Source: an uncultured Oscillospiraceae bacterium (GTDB taxonomy: Bacteria; Bacillota; Clostridia; Oscillospirales; Oscillospiraceae). Taken from it: a stretch of 42,821 bases of DNA. The notes under the pieces were generated by a model. The model worked only from the letters and a program-made list of their open reading frames with translations. It searched no databases and was not told where the DNA came from. Where the stretch lies: positions 1 through 42,821 of the forward strand of contig CANQQI010000005.1 in the NCBI GenBank assembly GCA_947625945.1, in the 5' to 3' direction. Both the position numbers and the translations under genes were made by a program. Positions within the stretch are counted from its first letter, which is position 1. Every line of letters begins with the position of its first letter. Below are positions 25,193-34,026 of this stretch, piece by piece.

Positions 25193-26806
25193 ATGAGCAA
25201 CCAAGAGAATCAGGGTTTAAACCGTGCCAAGCCATATCAGTTGGTACTCTTCCCCCTGAACAACGGCGCCACCAACGTCTATTTCGTCCTGATCCTTTCC
25301 TATGTGGCGCAATTTGGCGATAACATTCTTCACTTAGGCATTTTCGCGTCCCTGATGGTTACCATCATGCGGGTGTGCGACGCCGTAACCGACCCCATCA
25401 TCGGCGCGATGATGGACCGGACGGACACGAAGTTTGGTAAATTCCGGCCCTTTATGGTTTTGGGCAGCGCCGTCATGGCAATCAGCGTGATTCTTCTGTA
25501 TATTGTCACGCCGCTGATCCCCGAGACCATGATGTGGCTGCGCTATGTGGCCTTTACGGTGATTTATTTCGTCTGGGTCATTGGCTACACCTTCCAGACC
25601 TCCGTTACCCGTGCCGGCCAGACCGTTCTGACCAACGACCCCAACCAGCGGCCCATGTTCACCATCTTCAACACCGTGGGCAGCCTGCTGGGCATGGGCG
25701 TCATGCAGTTCCTGATCCCCACCATCAAGGCAATGTACGATGTGTACAAGCTGGACGCCGCCGGCAATCCGATGCTGGATGAGGCGGGCAACAAGATCGT
25801 GGAGATCTCCGGCTACGCCAATCCCACCGTTTATCAGATCATAACCCCCATTGGTATCGCCGTGTCTGTGGCGCTGACCATCCTGGCCATCATCGGCATT
25901 GCCGAGAAGGATAACTCCAAGTATTACGGCCTGGGCGGCGGCAAGCAGGAAAAGGTGAAGATGTCCGAATATGTAGAGATCATCGTTCACAACAAGCCCA
26001 TGCAGCGGCTGATGGTCGCCGGCGGCGGTTGCAAGCTGGCCCTGGCCATCGCCACCAACACCACGGTGCTACTGGCCCTGTACGGCATTGTGATGGGCAA
26101 CTACAATTCCCTGTACCTGCCCATGATGGTTCTTGGCTATGTCTGCGCGGTGCCGTTCTTCCTGCTGAGCATGCGGACCTCCCAGAAGAAGGGCCAGAAG
26201 GCCAGCCTGGTTCGCTACGTCTCCGTGGCGCTGATCTGCTATGTGGGCGTTCTGGCGCTGCTGCTCCTGAATAACCACGGCGATCCCAACACCACCCTGG
26301 CCTTCCCGTACAAGGGCGGCGGAGCTGTCAACTTCTACACGATCCTGTTCATCGTCTGCTTCGGCATTGGCTACGGCGCTTACTACGCTACCGCCGATAT
26401 GCCCATCCCCATGGTGGCGGACTGCTCCGACTATGAGACCTACCGTTCCGGCAAGTACATCCCCGGCATCATGGGCACGCTGTTCAGCCTGGTGGACAAG
26501 CTGGTATCCTCCCTGGCCCAGACCCTGGTGGCGGTGATCTTCCTGATCTGCACCGGCGTCAGCGCGCTGCCCAACGATTCGACGCCTTACTCTCTGGGTA
26601 TTAAGATCGCGGTCATCGTCATGTTCTGCGTGATCCCCATGCTGGCCTGGGCGGCCACCCTGTGGGCCATGAAGGGCTACAGCCTCACCGGCGAGAAGAT
26701 GAAGCAGATCCAGGCGGTCAACGCCGCCCGGAGCAAGGCCATTGCCGAGGGCATGTCCCTGCAGGAGGCAATGGATACCATCACCGACGAGACCGTTGCG
26801 AAATAA
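25193..26806 (+). CDS. GPH-family glycoside:cation symporter (MFS)
   Basis: The 537-residue polytopic membrane protein carries the family hallmark between helices 2 and 3: DAVTDPIIGAMMD at 63-75 followed by TKFGKFRPF at 79-87. About twelve hydrophobic segments are seen. The start is the ATG after GGAGAGATCAT; the in-frame codons upstream lie within the last palindrome. UidB, the glucuronide transporter of E. coli, is a member of this family, and the position between a GH3/GH2 pair and uronate-catabolism genes suggests uptake of a glucuronide or an oligosaccharide containing uronic acid. Relative to typical family members it has an extra polar loop near residues 182-205 (DVYKLDAAGNPMLDEAGNK). 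Confidence 0.88.
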   Translation: MSNQENQGLNRAKPYQLVLFPLNNGATNVYFVLILSYVAQFGDNILHLGIFASLMVTIMRVCDAVTDPIIGAMMDRTDTKFGKFRPFMVLGSAVMAISVILLYIVTPLIPETMMWLRYVAFTVIYFVWVIGYTFQTSVTRAGQTVLTNDPNQRPMFTIFNTVGSLLGMGVMQFLIPTIKAMYDVYKLDAAGNPMLDEAGNKIVEISGYANPTVYQIITPIGIAVSVALTILAIIGIAEKDNSKYYGLGGGKQEKVKMSEYVEIIVHNKPMQRLMVAGGGCKLALAIATNTTVLLALYGIVMGNYNSLYLPMMVLGYVCAVPFFLLSMRTSQKKGQKASLVRYVSVALICYVGVLALLLLNNHGDPNTTLAFPYKGGGAVNFYTILFIVCFGIGYGAYYATADMPIPMVADCSDYETYRSGKYIPGIMGTLFSLVDKLVSSLAQTLVAVIFLICTGVSALPNDSTPYSLGIKIAVIVMFCVIPMLAWAATLWAMKGYSLTGEKMKQIQAVNAARSKAIAEGMSLQEAMDTITDETVAK

Positions 26807-26827
26807 TCATCCGAAAGGAGACAAACT

Positions 26828-27880
26828 ATGAAAAGTTCGTTTCGCTGGTACGGCGAGAGCGATCCTGTGACCCTGGACGAGATCCGTCAGATCCCCGGTA
26901 TGCGCTCCATCGTGTCCGCCGTCTATGACGTGAAGCCCGGCGAGGTCTGGCCCGAGGAATCCATCAAGCATCTGGTGGACCTGTGCGCCGAACACGGCCT
27001 GGTCTTCGATGTGGTGGAGTCCATCCCCGTCACCGAGGAGATCAAGCTGGGCCGCCCGGAGCGGGACCGCCATATCGCCAACTACTGCGAATCCATCCGC
27101 CGTTGCGCCAAGTACGGCATCAAGTGCGTGACCTACAATTTCATGCCCGTCTTCGACTGGACCCGGACCCAGCTGGACAAGAAGGCCCCCGACGGCTCCA
27201 CCAGCCTGGTCATGTACTGGGACCAGATGAAGGGCCTGGACCCCCTGAAGGACGATATCCATCTGCCCGGCTGGGACTCCAGCTACACCCAGGACCAGGT
27301 CCGGGATCTGATCCGGGCCTACAGCGAGCTGGGGGAGGAGGGCCTCTGGGCCAACATCGAGTACTTCCTGAAGCGGGTCATCCCCGTGGCGGAGGAGTGC
27401 GGCGTGGTCATGGCGCTCCATCCGGACGATCCTCCGTACCCCATCTTCGGGCTGCCCCGGGTCATCACCAAGGAGGAGAATCTGGACCGGTACCTGTCCA
27501 TTGTGGACAGCCCCTCTAACACCCTGTGCCTGTGCACCGGCTCCCTGGGCTGCTCCCCGGCCAACGACATTCCCCGCCTGGTCCGCAAGTATTCCGCCAT
27601 GCGCCGCATCGGCTTTATGCACATGCGGAACGTGAAAATTTTGCCGGACACCTCCTTTGAGGAGAGCGGGCACCTGTCCCAGGCGGGCTCTCTGGACATG
27701 AACGCCATCGTCAAGGCCCTGGTGGAGACCGGCTTTGAGGGCTACTTCCGTCCGGACCATGGCCGGATGATCTGGGGCGAGACCGGCAAGCCGGGCTATG
27801 GCCTGTATGACCGGGCCCTGGGCAGCGCCTACCTGAACGGCCTGATCGAGGCCAACGGCGGCACCATTGAAACCGTTTAA
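26828..27880 (+). CDS. uxuA: D-mannonate dehydratase
   Basis: The 350-residue enzyme converts D-mannonate to 2-keto-3-deoxy-D-gluconate in the glucuronate pathway. Length and sequence fit UxuA: N-terminal [20 protein letters not shown], central [17 protein letters not shown], metal-site and substrate-site segments [34 protein letters not shown] and FRPDHGRM. The start follows AAAGGAGACAAACT. It is followed after 25 bases by an SDR oxidoreductase that would supply its substrate. Together with the GH2 enzyme these genes imply that uronic acid residues are released from the imported glycoside. The glucuronate isomerase (UxaC), KDG kinase and KDPG aldolase needed to complete the route are not in the window. 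Confidence 0.95.
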   Translation: MKSSFRWYGESDPVTLDEIRQIPGMRSIVSAVYDVKPGEVWPEESIKHLVDLCAEHGLVFDVVESIPVTEEIKLGRPERDRHIANYCESIRRCAKYGIKCVTYNFMPVFDWTRTQLDKKAPDGSTSLVMYWDQMKGLDPLKDDIHLPGWDSSYTQDQVRDLIRAYSELGEEGLWANIEYFLKRVIPVAEECGVVMALHPDDPPYPIFGLPRVITKEENLDRYLSIVDSPSNTLCLCTGSLGCSPANDIPRLVRKYSAMRRIGFMHMRNVKILPDTSFEESGHLSQAGSLDMNAIVKALVETGFEGYFRPDHGRMIWGETGKPGYGLYDRALGSAYLNGLIEANGGTIETV

Positions 27881-27905
27881 CTTTATCCTTTGGAGGTAAT
27901 TTGCA

Positions 27906-28751
27906 ATGATCGATCTTCCCCTGAATGTGGATTTCACCGGTAAAGTCGTGGTCATCACCGGCGCCGGCGGCGTGCTCTGCGGCACCATGGCCAAGGCCTT
28001 TGCCCAGGCCGGCGCGAAGGTCGCCGCTCTGGACCTGAACGAGGCCGCCGTCCAGGCGGTGGCCGACGAGTGCAAGGCCGAGGGCTACACCTGCGTGGGC
28101 TACAAGGCCAACGTCCTGGAGCCGGAGAGCCTGGAGGCCGTCCATCAGCAGGTGCTGAAGGACCTGGGCCCCTGCGACATCCTGCTCAACGGCGCCGGCG
28201 GCAACAATGCCCGGGCCCAGACCACCAACGAGTACCAGCACGAAGCCAAGGAGGGCGACAAGACCTTCTTTGATCTGGACGCCGGCGGCGTGGACTTCGT
28301 GTTCAAGCTGAACTTCCAGGGCACCCTGCTGCCCACCCAGGTCTTTGCTAAGGACATGGTGGAGCGGAAGCACGGCGTGATCCTGAACATCTCCTCCATG
28401 AACGCCTATATCCCCCTGACCAAGATCCCCGCCTACTCCGGCGCCAAGGCCGCGGTGTCCAACTTCACCCAGTGGCTGGCTACCCACTTTGCCGGTACCG
28501 GCATCCGCTGCAACGCCATCGCCCCCGGCTTCCTGGTGTCCAACCAGAACCGGGCCCTGCTGTTCAACCCCGACGGCACCCCCACCGCCCGGACCGCCAA
28601 GATCCTGGCCGGGACGCCCATGAACCGCTTTGTGGAGAGCGAGGAGCTTCTGGGCGGCGTGTTCTTCCTGTGCGACGACAAGGCCTCCAGCGCCGTTACC
28701 GGCGTGGTGCTGCCCATCGACGCGGGCTTTGCCGCCTACTCCGGCGTGTAA
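27906..28751 (+). CDS. SDR-family D-mannonate oxidoreductase (fructuronate reductase)
   Basis: The 281-residue short-chain dehydrogenase has the Rossmann nucleotide motif TGAGGVLCG (19-27), the NGAGGNN segment, and the catalytic Ser-Tyr-Lys set: Ser in LNISSMNAY and Tyr/Lys in AYSGAK. This is the YjmF/UxuB-analogue type of the SDR family, which reduces D-fructuronate to D-mannonate in many Firmicutes in place of the long-chain UxuB. The insertion after the dinucleotide domain (TNEYQHEAKEGDKTFFD) is usual for this subgroup. Start ATG follows GGAGGTAATTTGCA. It is the last gene of the operon, followed by a strong terminator. Assignment of substrate rests on family resemblance plus its position directly after uxuA. 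Confidence 0.88.
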   Translation: MIDLPLNVDFTGKVVVITGAGGVLCGTMAKAFAQAGAKVAALDLNEAAVQAVADECKAEGYTCVGYKANVLEPESLEAVHQQVLKDLGPCDILLNGAGGNNARAQTTNEYQHEAKEGDKTFFDLDAGGVDFVFKLNFQGTLLPTQVFAKDMVERKHGVILNISSMNAYIPLTKIPAYSGAKAAVSNFTQWLATHFAGTGIRCNAIAPGFLVSNQNRALLFNPDGTPTARTAKILAGTPMNRFVESEELLGGVFFLCDDKASSAVTGVVLPIDAGFAAYSGV

Positions 28752-28771
28752 GCCGCATCCAAAACACCAAA

Positions 28772-28803
28772 CAGGCCCCGCCACCGGCGGGGCCTGAATT
28801 TTT
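28772..28803 (+). terminator. intrinsic terminator of the GH2-uxuA operon
   Basis: Perfect 11-bp stem CAGGCCCCGCC (28772-28782) / GGCGGGGCCTG (28786-28796), loop ACC, then AA and five T (28799-28803). Confidence 0.92.
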
Positions 28804-28837
28804 GTGTCCGGTAAATCGCTTGCGAAACGAGCGATTC

Positions 28838-28871
28838 AAAAGAGCTTGCCGCCCCCGGCAGGGGGCGGCAA
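28838..28871 (-). terminator. intrinsic terminator of the cobalamin operon
   Basis: On the - strand, an 11-bp stem TTGCCGCCCCC / GGGGGCGGCAA (28846-28856 and 28861-28871, loop of four) is followed by GCTC and TTTT. A further small hairpin (AATCGCT 28814-28820 / AGCGATT 28830-28836) lies between it and the convergent terminator. Confidence 0.75.
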
Positions 28872-28875
28872 TGGC

Positions 28876-30339
28876 TTACAATTCTTTCCGCAGGGCCTTG
28901 TAGATCAGGTCCATATCCAAATTTTCCCGCAGCACCTGGGCCAGCTGGTCATATTGCCGCTGCTTGTAGGCTGCCGTGTCGAAGGTGCCCAGCTGGGCAA
29001 AATCCACGCCCTTTTTCCGGCAGAGAGATTGGAGCAAAGCATCCGCAATCCCCGGCTCGTCGAACAGCCCGTGAATATAGCTGCCGTAGACATCTCCCTG
29101 GCAGACGATGGGGGGCAGCGCCTCCCCGGACCGGCCCATGTGGATTTCGTAGCCTTGATACCGGAGCCCAGTCAGAGGGGACAGCAGCCCGGAAAGAATG
29201 CCGAACCGGCCGCTGACCTGGGACTGCACCTTCTCCCCATGAAAAACCGTGTCCAGATTCAGCAGACCCATGCCCCGCACCGTCTGGGGACTGCCCGCTT
29301 CCACCCCTTCCGGGTCGGAAATAGTCCTGCCCAGCATCTGATAGCCGCCGCAGATCCCAAATACCGGCGTGCCGCTGGCCGCCGCCTTCAATACGGCGGC
29401 CTCCAGGCCGCTCTGCCGCAGCCAGAGCAGGTCGGAAACGGTGCTTTTGGTGCCGGGGAGGAAGATCAGGTCCGGCTGCCGCAGCTGGTTCACCCGCTCC
29501 ACATACCGCACCGACACGTTGGCGTACCGCTCCAGAGGGGAAAAGTCGGTGAAATTGGAGATCCGGGGCAGGCGGATCACCGCGATATCGATCATCTTCC
29601 GCTCCTCCCTGGGGGAGAAGCGGCTGCTGAGGCTGTCCTCGTCGTCGATGTCCACCTGAGTAAAGGGCACGACTCCCGCCACCGGTACGCCGCAAAGGGC
29701 CTCCAGCTGCTTGAGACCCGGCTCCAAAATGGCCCGGTCGCCCCGGAATTTATTGATGATGGTGCCCTTGATCCGGGCCCGCTCCTCCGGTTCCAGAAGG
29801 GCTACGGTGCCGTAGAGCTGGGCAAAGACCCCGCCCCGATCGATGTCGCCCACCAGGAACACCGGCGCGTCCGCCATGCGGGCCATGCCCATGTTCACAA
29901 TGTCGTCGCCCTTGAGATTGATCTCCGCCGGGCTCCCAGCCCCCTCAATAACAATGATGTCGTATTCCGCCGCCAGGGACCGGTAGGCCTCCAAAATGGC
30001 GGGGATGTAATCCCGCTTCCGGCGGTAGTATTCCATGGCCCGCATATTGCCCTGGACCTGCCCGGCGACGATGACCTGGCTGCCCACGTCGGTGGTGGGC
30101 TTCAGGAGAATGGGATTCATCCGCACGTCGGGAGCGATGCCCGCCGCCTCCGCCTGGACCACCTGGGCCCGGCCCATCTCTCCGCCGTCGGCGGTGATGA
30201 AGGAATTGAGGGCCATGTTCTGGCTCTTGAAGGGGGCCACCCGGTAGCCGTCCTGGCGGAACAGGCGGCACAGGCCCGCCGCGATCAGGCTCTTGCCGGC
30301 GTTGGACATGGTGCCCTGGATCATAATGGAGTATGCCAT
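28876..30339 (-). CDS. cbiP: cobyric acid synthase
   Basis: The 487-residue glutamine amidotransferase amidates four carboxylates of adenosyl-cobyrinic acid a,c-diamide to give adenosyl-cobyric acid. The N-terminal ATP-binding domain begins [12 protein letters not shown] with the [12 protein letters not shown] and [12 protein letters not shown] segments typical of CobQ/CbiP; the C-terminal class I amidotransferase domain has the nucleophile C330 in [12 protein letters not shown] and H423 in SYIHGLFD. Length matches the family. The start ATG lies nine bases after the stop of the CbiJ-E-T fusion, whose end supplies a GAGG Shine-Dalgarno. It is the last gene of the - strand cobalamin operon. Confidence 0.96.
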   Translation of the reverse strand: MAYSIMIQGTMSNAGKSLIAAGLCRLFRQDGYRVAPFKSQNMALNSFITADGGEMGRAQVVQAEAAGIAPDVRMNPILLKPTTDVGSQVIVAGQVQGNMRAMEYYRRKRDYIPAILEAYRSLAAEYDIIVIEGAGSPAEINLKGDDIVNMGMARMADAPVFLVGDIDRGGVFAQLYGTVALLEPEERARIKGTIINKFRGDRAILEPGLKQLEALCGVPVAGVVPFTQVDIDDEDSLSSRFSPREERKMIDIAVIRLPRISNFTDFSPLERYANVSVRYVERVNQLRQPDLIFLPGTKSTVSDLLWLRQSGLEAAVLKAAASGTPVFGICGGYQMLGRTISDPEGVEAGSPQTVRGMGLLNLDTVFHGEKVQSQVSGRFGILSGLLSPLTGLRYQGYEIHMGRSGEALPPIVCQGDVYGSYIHGLFDEPGIADALLQSLCRKKGVDFAQLGTFDTAAYKQRQYDQLAQVLRENLDMDLIYKALRKEL

Positions 30340-30348
30340 AGCTCTACC

Positions 30349-32295
30349 TCAGTTCTGAAAGGTGAAGATGTATACCGGATTCTGCCCCATCATCAAATGG
30401 TACGGCCCCGCCTTTTTGTCCCGGGCCACCGTGACGCAGACCGCCTCGGCGCTGGCAAAGTCCGCCATGGCGGCGCTGAGCAGCCCCACGGATTCCAACG
30501 TGATGGCGGTGGCGACGATCCGGGCCTTGGGATTTTTTTCCCGGATCAGCCCCAGGATGGCGGGCAGCTCCCGCCCGGCCCCGCCCAGGAACACATGGCT
30601 CGGCGGCGGCAGGGTCCGGCACGCCTCCGGGGCGGCCCCGGCCACGGGGATCAGATTTTCCAGCAGGAACCGTTCCCGGTTTTTTTCCAGCAGGTCCAGG
30701 GCATCCGTTCTTTTCTCAATAGCATACACTTGCCCCCGGGGAACAGAGAGGGCCATTTCCACGGACACCGAGCCGGTCCCCGCCCCCACATCCCAGCATA
30801 TGGCGTCCTCCGGCAGCGCCAGCTTGGACAGACACACCGCCCGCACCTCGCTTTTGGTCATGGGGATGCCCTCGCCACGGAGAAACGCTTCGTCGGGTAG
30901 GCCGATGGCCGCCCGCCAGGGCTTGTCATGCTGGATGAGCGCCACGCTGAGGGAGGGGAAGGACCGCTCCTGGAGTTCTCGGGCTGGCGCGGCGACAATC
31001 GCCTCCTCCGGATAGCCCAGATTTTGCCCCACGGTGACCTGGGCCTCGCCGAAGCCGCCCTGGGTCAGCCGCGCGCAGAGTTGGGCGACGCCGCCCTCCC
31101 CGCCCACCAGGGCGAAGACCTTTTGGTGCCGTGCCACCCAGGGGAGAATGTCGGTGTCCCGCCCGTGGAGGCTGACAGGGAAGATTTCTTCATAGGAGAC
31201 CCCCAGCCTGGCGCAGAGGGCGCTGAGGCTGCTGATCCCCGGCAGGACCGTCACACGGCAGTCGGAGAGCAGGGGCAGCAGCTTTTTGGCGCCGCTGTAA
31301 AACCCCGTGTCTCCCGACATTAGAACGGCGAATCGGGTGTATTCCGGATGGCTCCGAATCAGAGCCACGATGGCATCCGTTGCGATGGCGGGAAAGACCG
31401 TTTGCCCGGGGGCGGCCAGGGCCAGCATCCGCTTGGCCCCGATCAGGCAGTCCGCCTCTCGGATGGCCTGGTGGGCTTCCAGGGTCAGGCCCTGGAGACT
31501 GCCCGGGCCAATGCCCACCACCGTAACCTGGGGCCGGCGGCGGAGGGAAAACCGGGCTTCCAGCAGGGCAATCGTCTCCTCCAAGGACTGCCCCTCCCCC
31601 TGGGGCGGGCGGCCAATGACCACCAGCTCCGCCCCCACGTCCTGGGCGGCCTGGGCCTTTTCCCCAAAGCCGCCGGCGGGACCGGCCTCCTTGGTCACCA
31701 GGAATTTGGCCCCGGTCATGGCCAGGGCCGCTCGGTTCATTTCCCGGGAAAAGGGCCCCTGCATGGCGTGGATGTGGGCAGGGGGAAGCCCCGCTTCTCG
31801 GCAGGCTGCCAGACTGGCCTCCATGGGCAGCACCCGGGCGTAGACCCGCTGGGCAAAGTCCGGAAGAACCGCGAATTTTGCCAGTTCCTTGCTGCCGGTG
31901 GTGAGATAGATGGTCCCCTCGGTGCCGCTTAAATAGCGCACGGCAGTGGGAATGTCGGAAAAATACCGCCCCGTTCCCCCAGCCCCCTCCGGACGCAAAA
32001 GCCGGAGGTATTGGACGCCGGTCTCCTCGCAGGCGGATTGCAGATTCTCCGTCACCTCCTGGGCGTAGGGGTGGGTGGCGTCGATGACCAGATCGAAGGA
32101 CTCCCTCTCAAACAATCCGGCCATCTCCTCCCGGGACAGCCGCTTGGCGGAGACGGTCAGATTTTCCCCCTGAGGGAGCAGACTTTCCCCATATTCTGTC
32201 GCCACGCAGACGGTGACGGAAACCGGCTGCCCGGCCAGCCAGGATGCCAGCAGCCGGCCCTCGCTGGTGCCGGCAAAGACGCAGAGCTTACACAT
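30349..32295 (-). CDS. CbiJ-CbiE-CbiT triple fusion (cobalt-precorrin-6A reductase / precorrin-6Y methyltransferases)
   Basis: The 648-residue protein joins three steps of anaerobic corrin synthesis. Residues 1 to about 250 form cobalt-precorrin-6A reductase (CbiJ/CobK): FAGTSEGRLLASWL, VIDATHPYAQEVTEN, TGSKELAKF. Residues about 255-455 form a tetrapyrrole methylase of the CbiE type: VTVVGIGPGSLQGLT, MSGDTGFYSGAKKL, LHGRDTD. Residues about 465-640 form CbiT, a Rossmann SAM methyltransferase/decarboxylase: PMTKSEVRA and WDVGAGTGSVSVEMAL. CbiE-CbiT fusion equals CobL of the aerobic naming; the additional CbiJ module at the front is less common. No frameshift interrupts it and the linkers are short. 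The start overlaps the end of cbiH by eight bases. Confidence 0.95.
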   Translation of the reverse strand: MCKLCVFAGTSEGRLLASWLAGQPVSVTVCVATEYGESLLPQGENLTVSAKRLSREEMAGLFERESFDLVIDATHPYAQEVTENLQSACEETGVQYLRLLRPEGAGGTGRYFSDIPTAVRYLSGTEGTIYLTTGSKELAKFAVLPDFAQRVYARVLPMEASLAACREAGLPPAHIHAMQGPFSREMNRAALAMTGAKFLVTKEAGPAGGFGEKAQAAQDVGAELVVIGRPPQGEGQSLEETIALLEARFSLRRRPQVTVVGIGPGSLQGLTLEAHQAIREADCLIGAKRMLALAAPGQTVFPAIATDAIVALIRSHPEYTRFAVLMSGDTGFYSGAKKLLPLLSDCRVTVLPGISSLSALCARLGVSYEEIFPVSLHGRDTDILPWVARHQKVFALVGGEGGVAQLCARLTQGGFGEAQVTVGQNLGYPEEAIVAAPARELQERSFPSLSVALIQHDKPWRAAIGLPDEAFLRGEGIPMTKSEVRAVCLSKLALPEDAICWDVGAGTGSVSVEMALSVPRGQVYAIEKRTDALDLLEKNRERFLLENLIPVAGAAPEACRTLPPPSHVFLGGAGRELPAILGLIREKNPKARIVATAITLESVGLLSAAMADFASAEAVCVTVARDKKAGPYHLMMGQNPVYIFTFQN

Positions 32296-33019
32296 TGGGG
32301 TATCCTCTGGGGGTTACCAGCTTGCCGCCGATAATCTGGGTGGTGGAATTGCCGACAAAGGCGGTGCAGAACATGTCCGCCGGATAGTCCCGAAGCTGTT
32401 CCAGCGTCAAAAGCTCCCAGCGTTCCCCCTCCCGGCCGATGTTCCGGGCAATGCCGCAGGGACGGTCCCCCGGAAGGACCCGCAATAGCCGTTCACAGGC
32501 CAGCCGGAGCGTGTCGGGCCGGGCGCCGCTGGCGGGGTTGTAGAGAACCAGGGTGTAATCCCCGGCCGCAGCGGCGTCCAGCCGCTTTTCGATTAGCTCC
32601 CAGGGCGTCAGCCGGTTGCTGAGGCTGAGGACGCAGAAGTCGTGGGTCAGGGGCGCTCCCAGCAGAGCGCCGCCGCTGAGGGCGGCGGTCAGGCCAGGGA
32701 CCACTTCTATTTCCGGCTCCTTTTCGTCCCCGCGAAGCTCGTACAGCAGCCCCGCCATGCCGTAAACGCCGCTGTCCCCAGAGCAGACCATGGCCACTTG
32801 CTTTCCTGCCCTGGCGGCGTCCAGCGCCATACGGCACCGCTTTGCCTCCCCGGTCATGGGGGTGGTGATGATCTCTTTTCCCGGATAGCGGTCCTTTACA
32901 AGGTTTACATAAACCGTATATCCCGCCATAACCTGGCAATTTTTAAGGGCAAGGTCCGCCAGAAACGTCATATTTTCCCCGTTTCCGGGGCCAATGCCCA
33001 CGACGGTTACTTTTCCCAT
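32288..33019 (-). CDS. cbiH: cobalt-factor III/precorrin-3B C17-methyltransferase
   Basis: The 243-residue tetrapyrrole methylase contracts the ring and methylates C17. Family segments: MGKVTVVGIGPGNGENMT at the start, VCSGDSGVYGMAGLL, EVVPGLTAALSGGALLGAP, HDFCVLSLSNRLTPW and YNPASGARPDTL, the latter two characteristic of CbiH/CobJ. The start ATG at 33019 is chosen because GGGAGG stands seven bases upstream; an in-frame TTG 15 bases earlier would place the ribosome site inside the gene. It overlaps cbiG by 13 bases and the CbiJ-E-T fusion by eight, in keeping with the tightly packed operon. Confidence 0.95.
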   Translation of the reverse strand: MGKVTVVGIGPGNGENMTFLADLALKNCQVMAGYTVYVNLVKDRYPGKEIITTPMTGEAKRCRMALDAARAGKQVAMVCSGDSGVYGMAGLLYELRGDEKEPEIEVVPGLTAALSGGALLGAPLTHDFCVLSLSNRLTPWELIEKRLDAAAAGDYTLVLYNPASGARPDTLRLACERLLRVLPGDRPCGIARNIGREGERWELLTLEQLRDYPADMFCTAFVGNSTTQIIGGKLVTPRGYPNV

Positions 33020-34026
33020 GATGATACCTCCCAATTTCGTTCGGCCACCGCCACCGTGATCCCGGCCCGGGCCGTTTTTTTCACGATCAGATTTCCGCCT
33101 TTCAGCAGGGCGGCCCGCTCACAGACATTGTCCACCCCGGTGACCTGGCGGACAAATTCCGAGGGGGTGAAATCCCCCGGCACCTGCCGCAGCTCCTCCG
33201 CCGAGGCAAAGGAGAGGGGAAGTCCCGCCTCCCGGCAATAGGCGATCAGACCCTCCTCGTCCTTTTTTAGATCGATGGAGACGGCCTCCGCCGCCGCTTC
33301 CAGCCGGAGCCCCGCCTCCTGAAATACCGCCTCCACCGCCTGGGCGATGGCCTCCTTCGGGGTGCCCCGGCGGCAGCCAATGCCCAGGGTGAGGACTCTG
33401 GGGATCAAAAGCAGGGTGTGATTGTATGGTTTTTCCGCCCGGCAGGAGAGGCGAATGCCCAATTCTCCTGTTTCTTCGGCAACCAATCCCGGGGGCAGAG
33501 GCTCCGGCAGGGGACGGCCCGATGAAATTGGAACCGCCCGCTCCAAAATGGCGGCGGACACCTCCTTGGCCAGGCCCATATCGGAAAGGGCAAAGCCGTG
33601 GCTCGCGGCCCAGGCGTCCACGGAGAACCGTCCGTTGATGTCCGTGGCGGTGGTGACTACGCTGGTGGCCCCCAGGGCCGCTGCCAGCCGATTCGCCAGG
33701 GCGTTGGCCCCACCGATGTGCCCGGAGAGCAGGGGAACGACAAAATGCCCCAGCTCATCCACTGCCAGCACCGCCGGATCGGTCCGTTTGTCCCGGATAT
33801 GGGGGGCGATGGCCCGGACGGCGATCCCCACGCTGCCCACAAAGATCAGCGCGCTGGCCTGCCGGAATAGGGGACCGACAAAATCCGTCAGGGGAGAGGC
33901 GGTGGGAGCAAAATCCGGCTGCCCCAGCTTCTCCGGGGCGTAGAGCCGGACCTCCTCGGCAAATTCAGTTCGGATTTTCCCCGCGGTGCGGCAGCCCCGG
34001 CGGCTGAAGGCCAGCAGGGCGATCAT
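33007..34026 (-). CDS. cbiG: cobalt-precorrin-5A hydrolase
   Basis: The 339-residue protein removes the two-carbon fragment from cobalt-precorrin-5A, a step of the anaerobic pathway only. It shows an N-terminal domain (ALLAFSRRGCRTAGKI), the central domain with FVGSVGIAVRAIAPHI, DPAVLAVDELGHFVVPLLSG and HIGGANALANRLA, and the C-terminal CbiG domain with TLGIGCRRGTPKEAI and SIDLKKDEEGL. All are typical of CbiG, and the presence of the gene marks the route as the early-cobalt-insertion pathway. The ATG overlaps the cbiF stop (ATGA). Confidence 0.95.
   Translation of the reverse strand: MIALLAFSRRGCRTAGKIRTEFAEEVRLYAPEKLGQPDFAPTASPLTDFVGPLFRQASALIFVGSVGIAVRAIAPHIRDKRTDPAVLAVDELGHFVVPLLSGHIGGANALANRLAAALGATSVVTTATDINGRFSVDAWAASHGFALSDMGLAKEVSAAILERAVPISSGRPLPEPLPPGLVAEETGELGIRLSCRAEKPYNHTLLLIPRVLTLGIGCRRGTPKEAIAQAVEAVFQEAGLRLEAAAEAVSIDLKKDEEGLIAYCREAGLPLSFASAEELRQVPGDFTPSEFVRQVTGVDNVCERAALLKGGNLIVKKTARAGITVAVAERNWEVSSWEK

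Noticed and set aside
28804-30900. Long + strand open frame opposite cbiP
   Set aside because: The - strand cbiP gene is certain from motifs and operon position; the + frame runs through two terminators.
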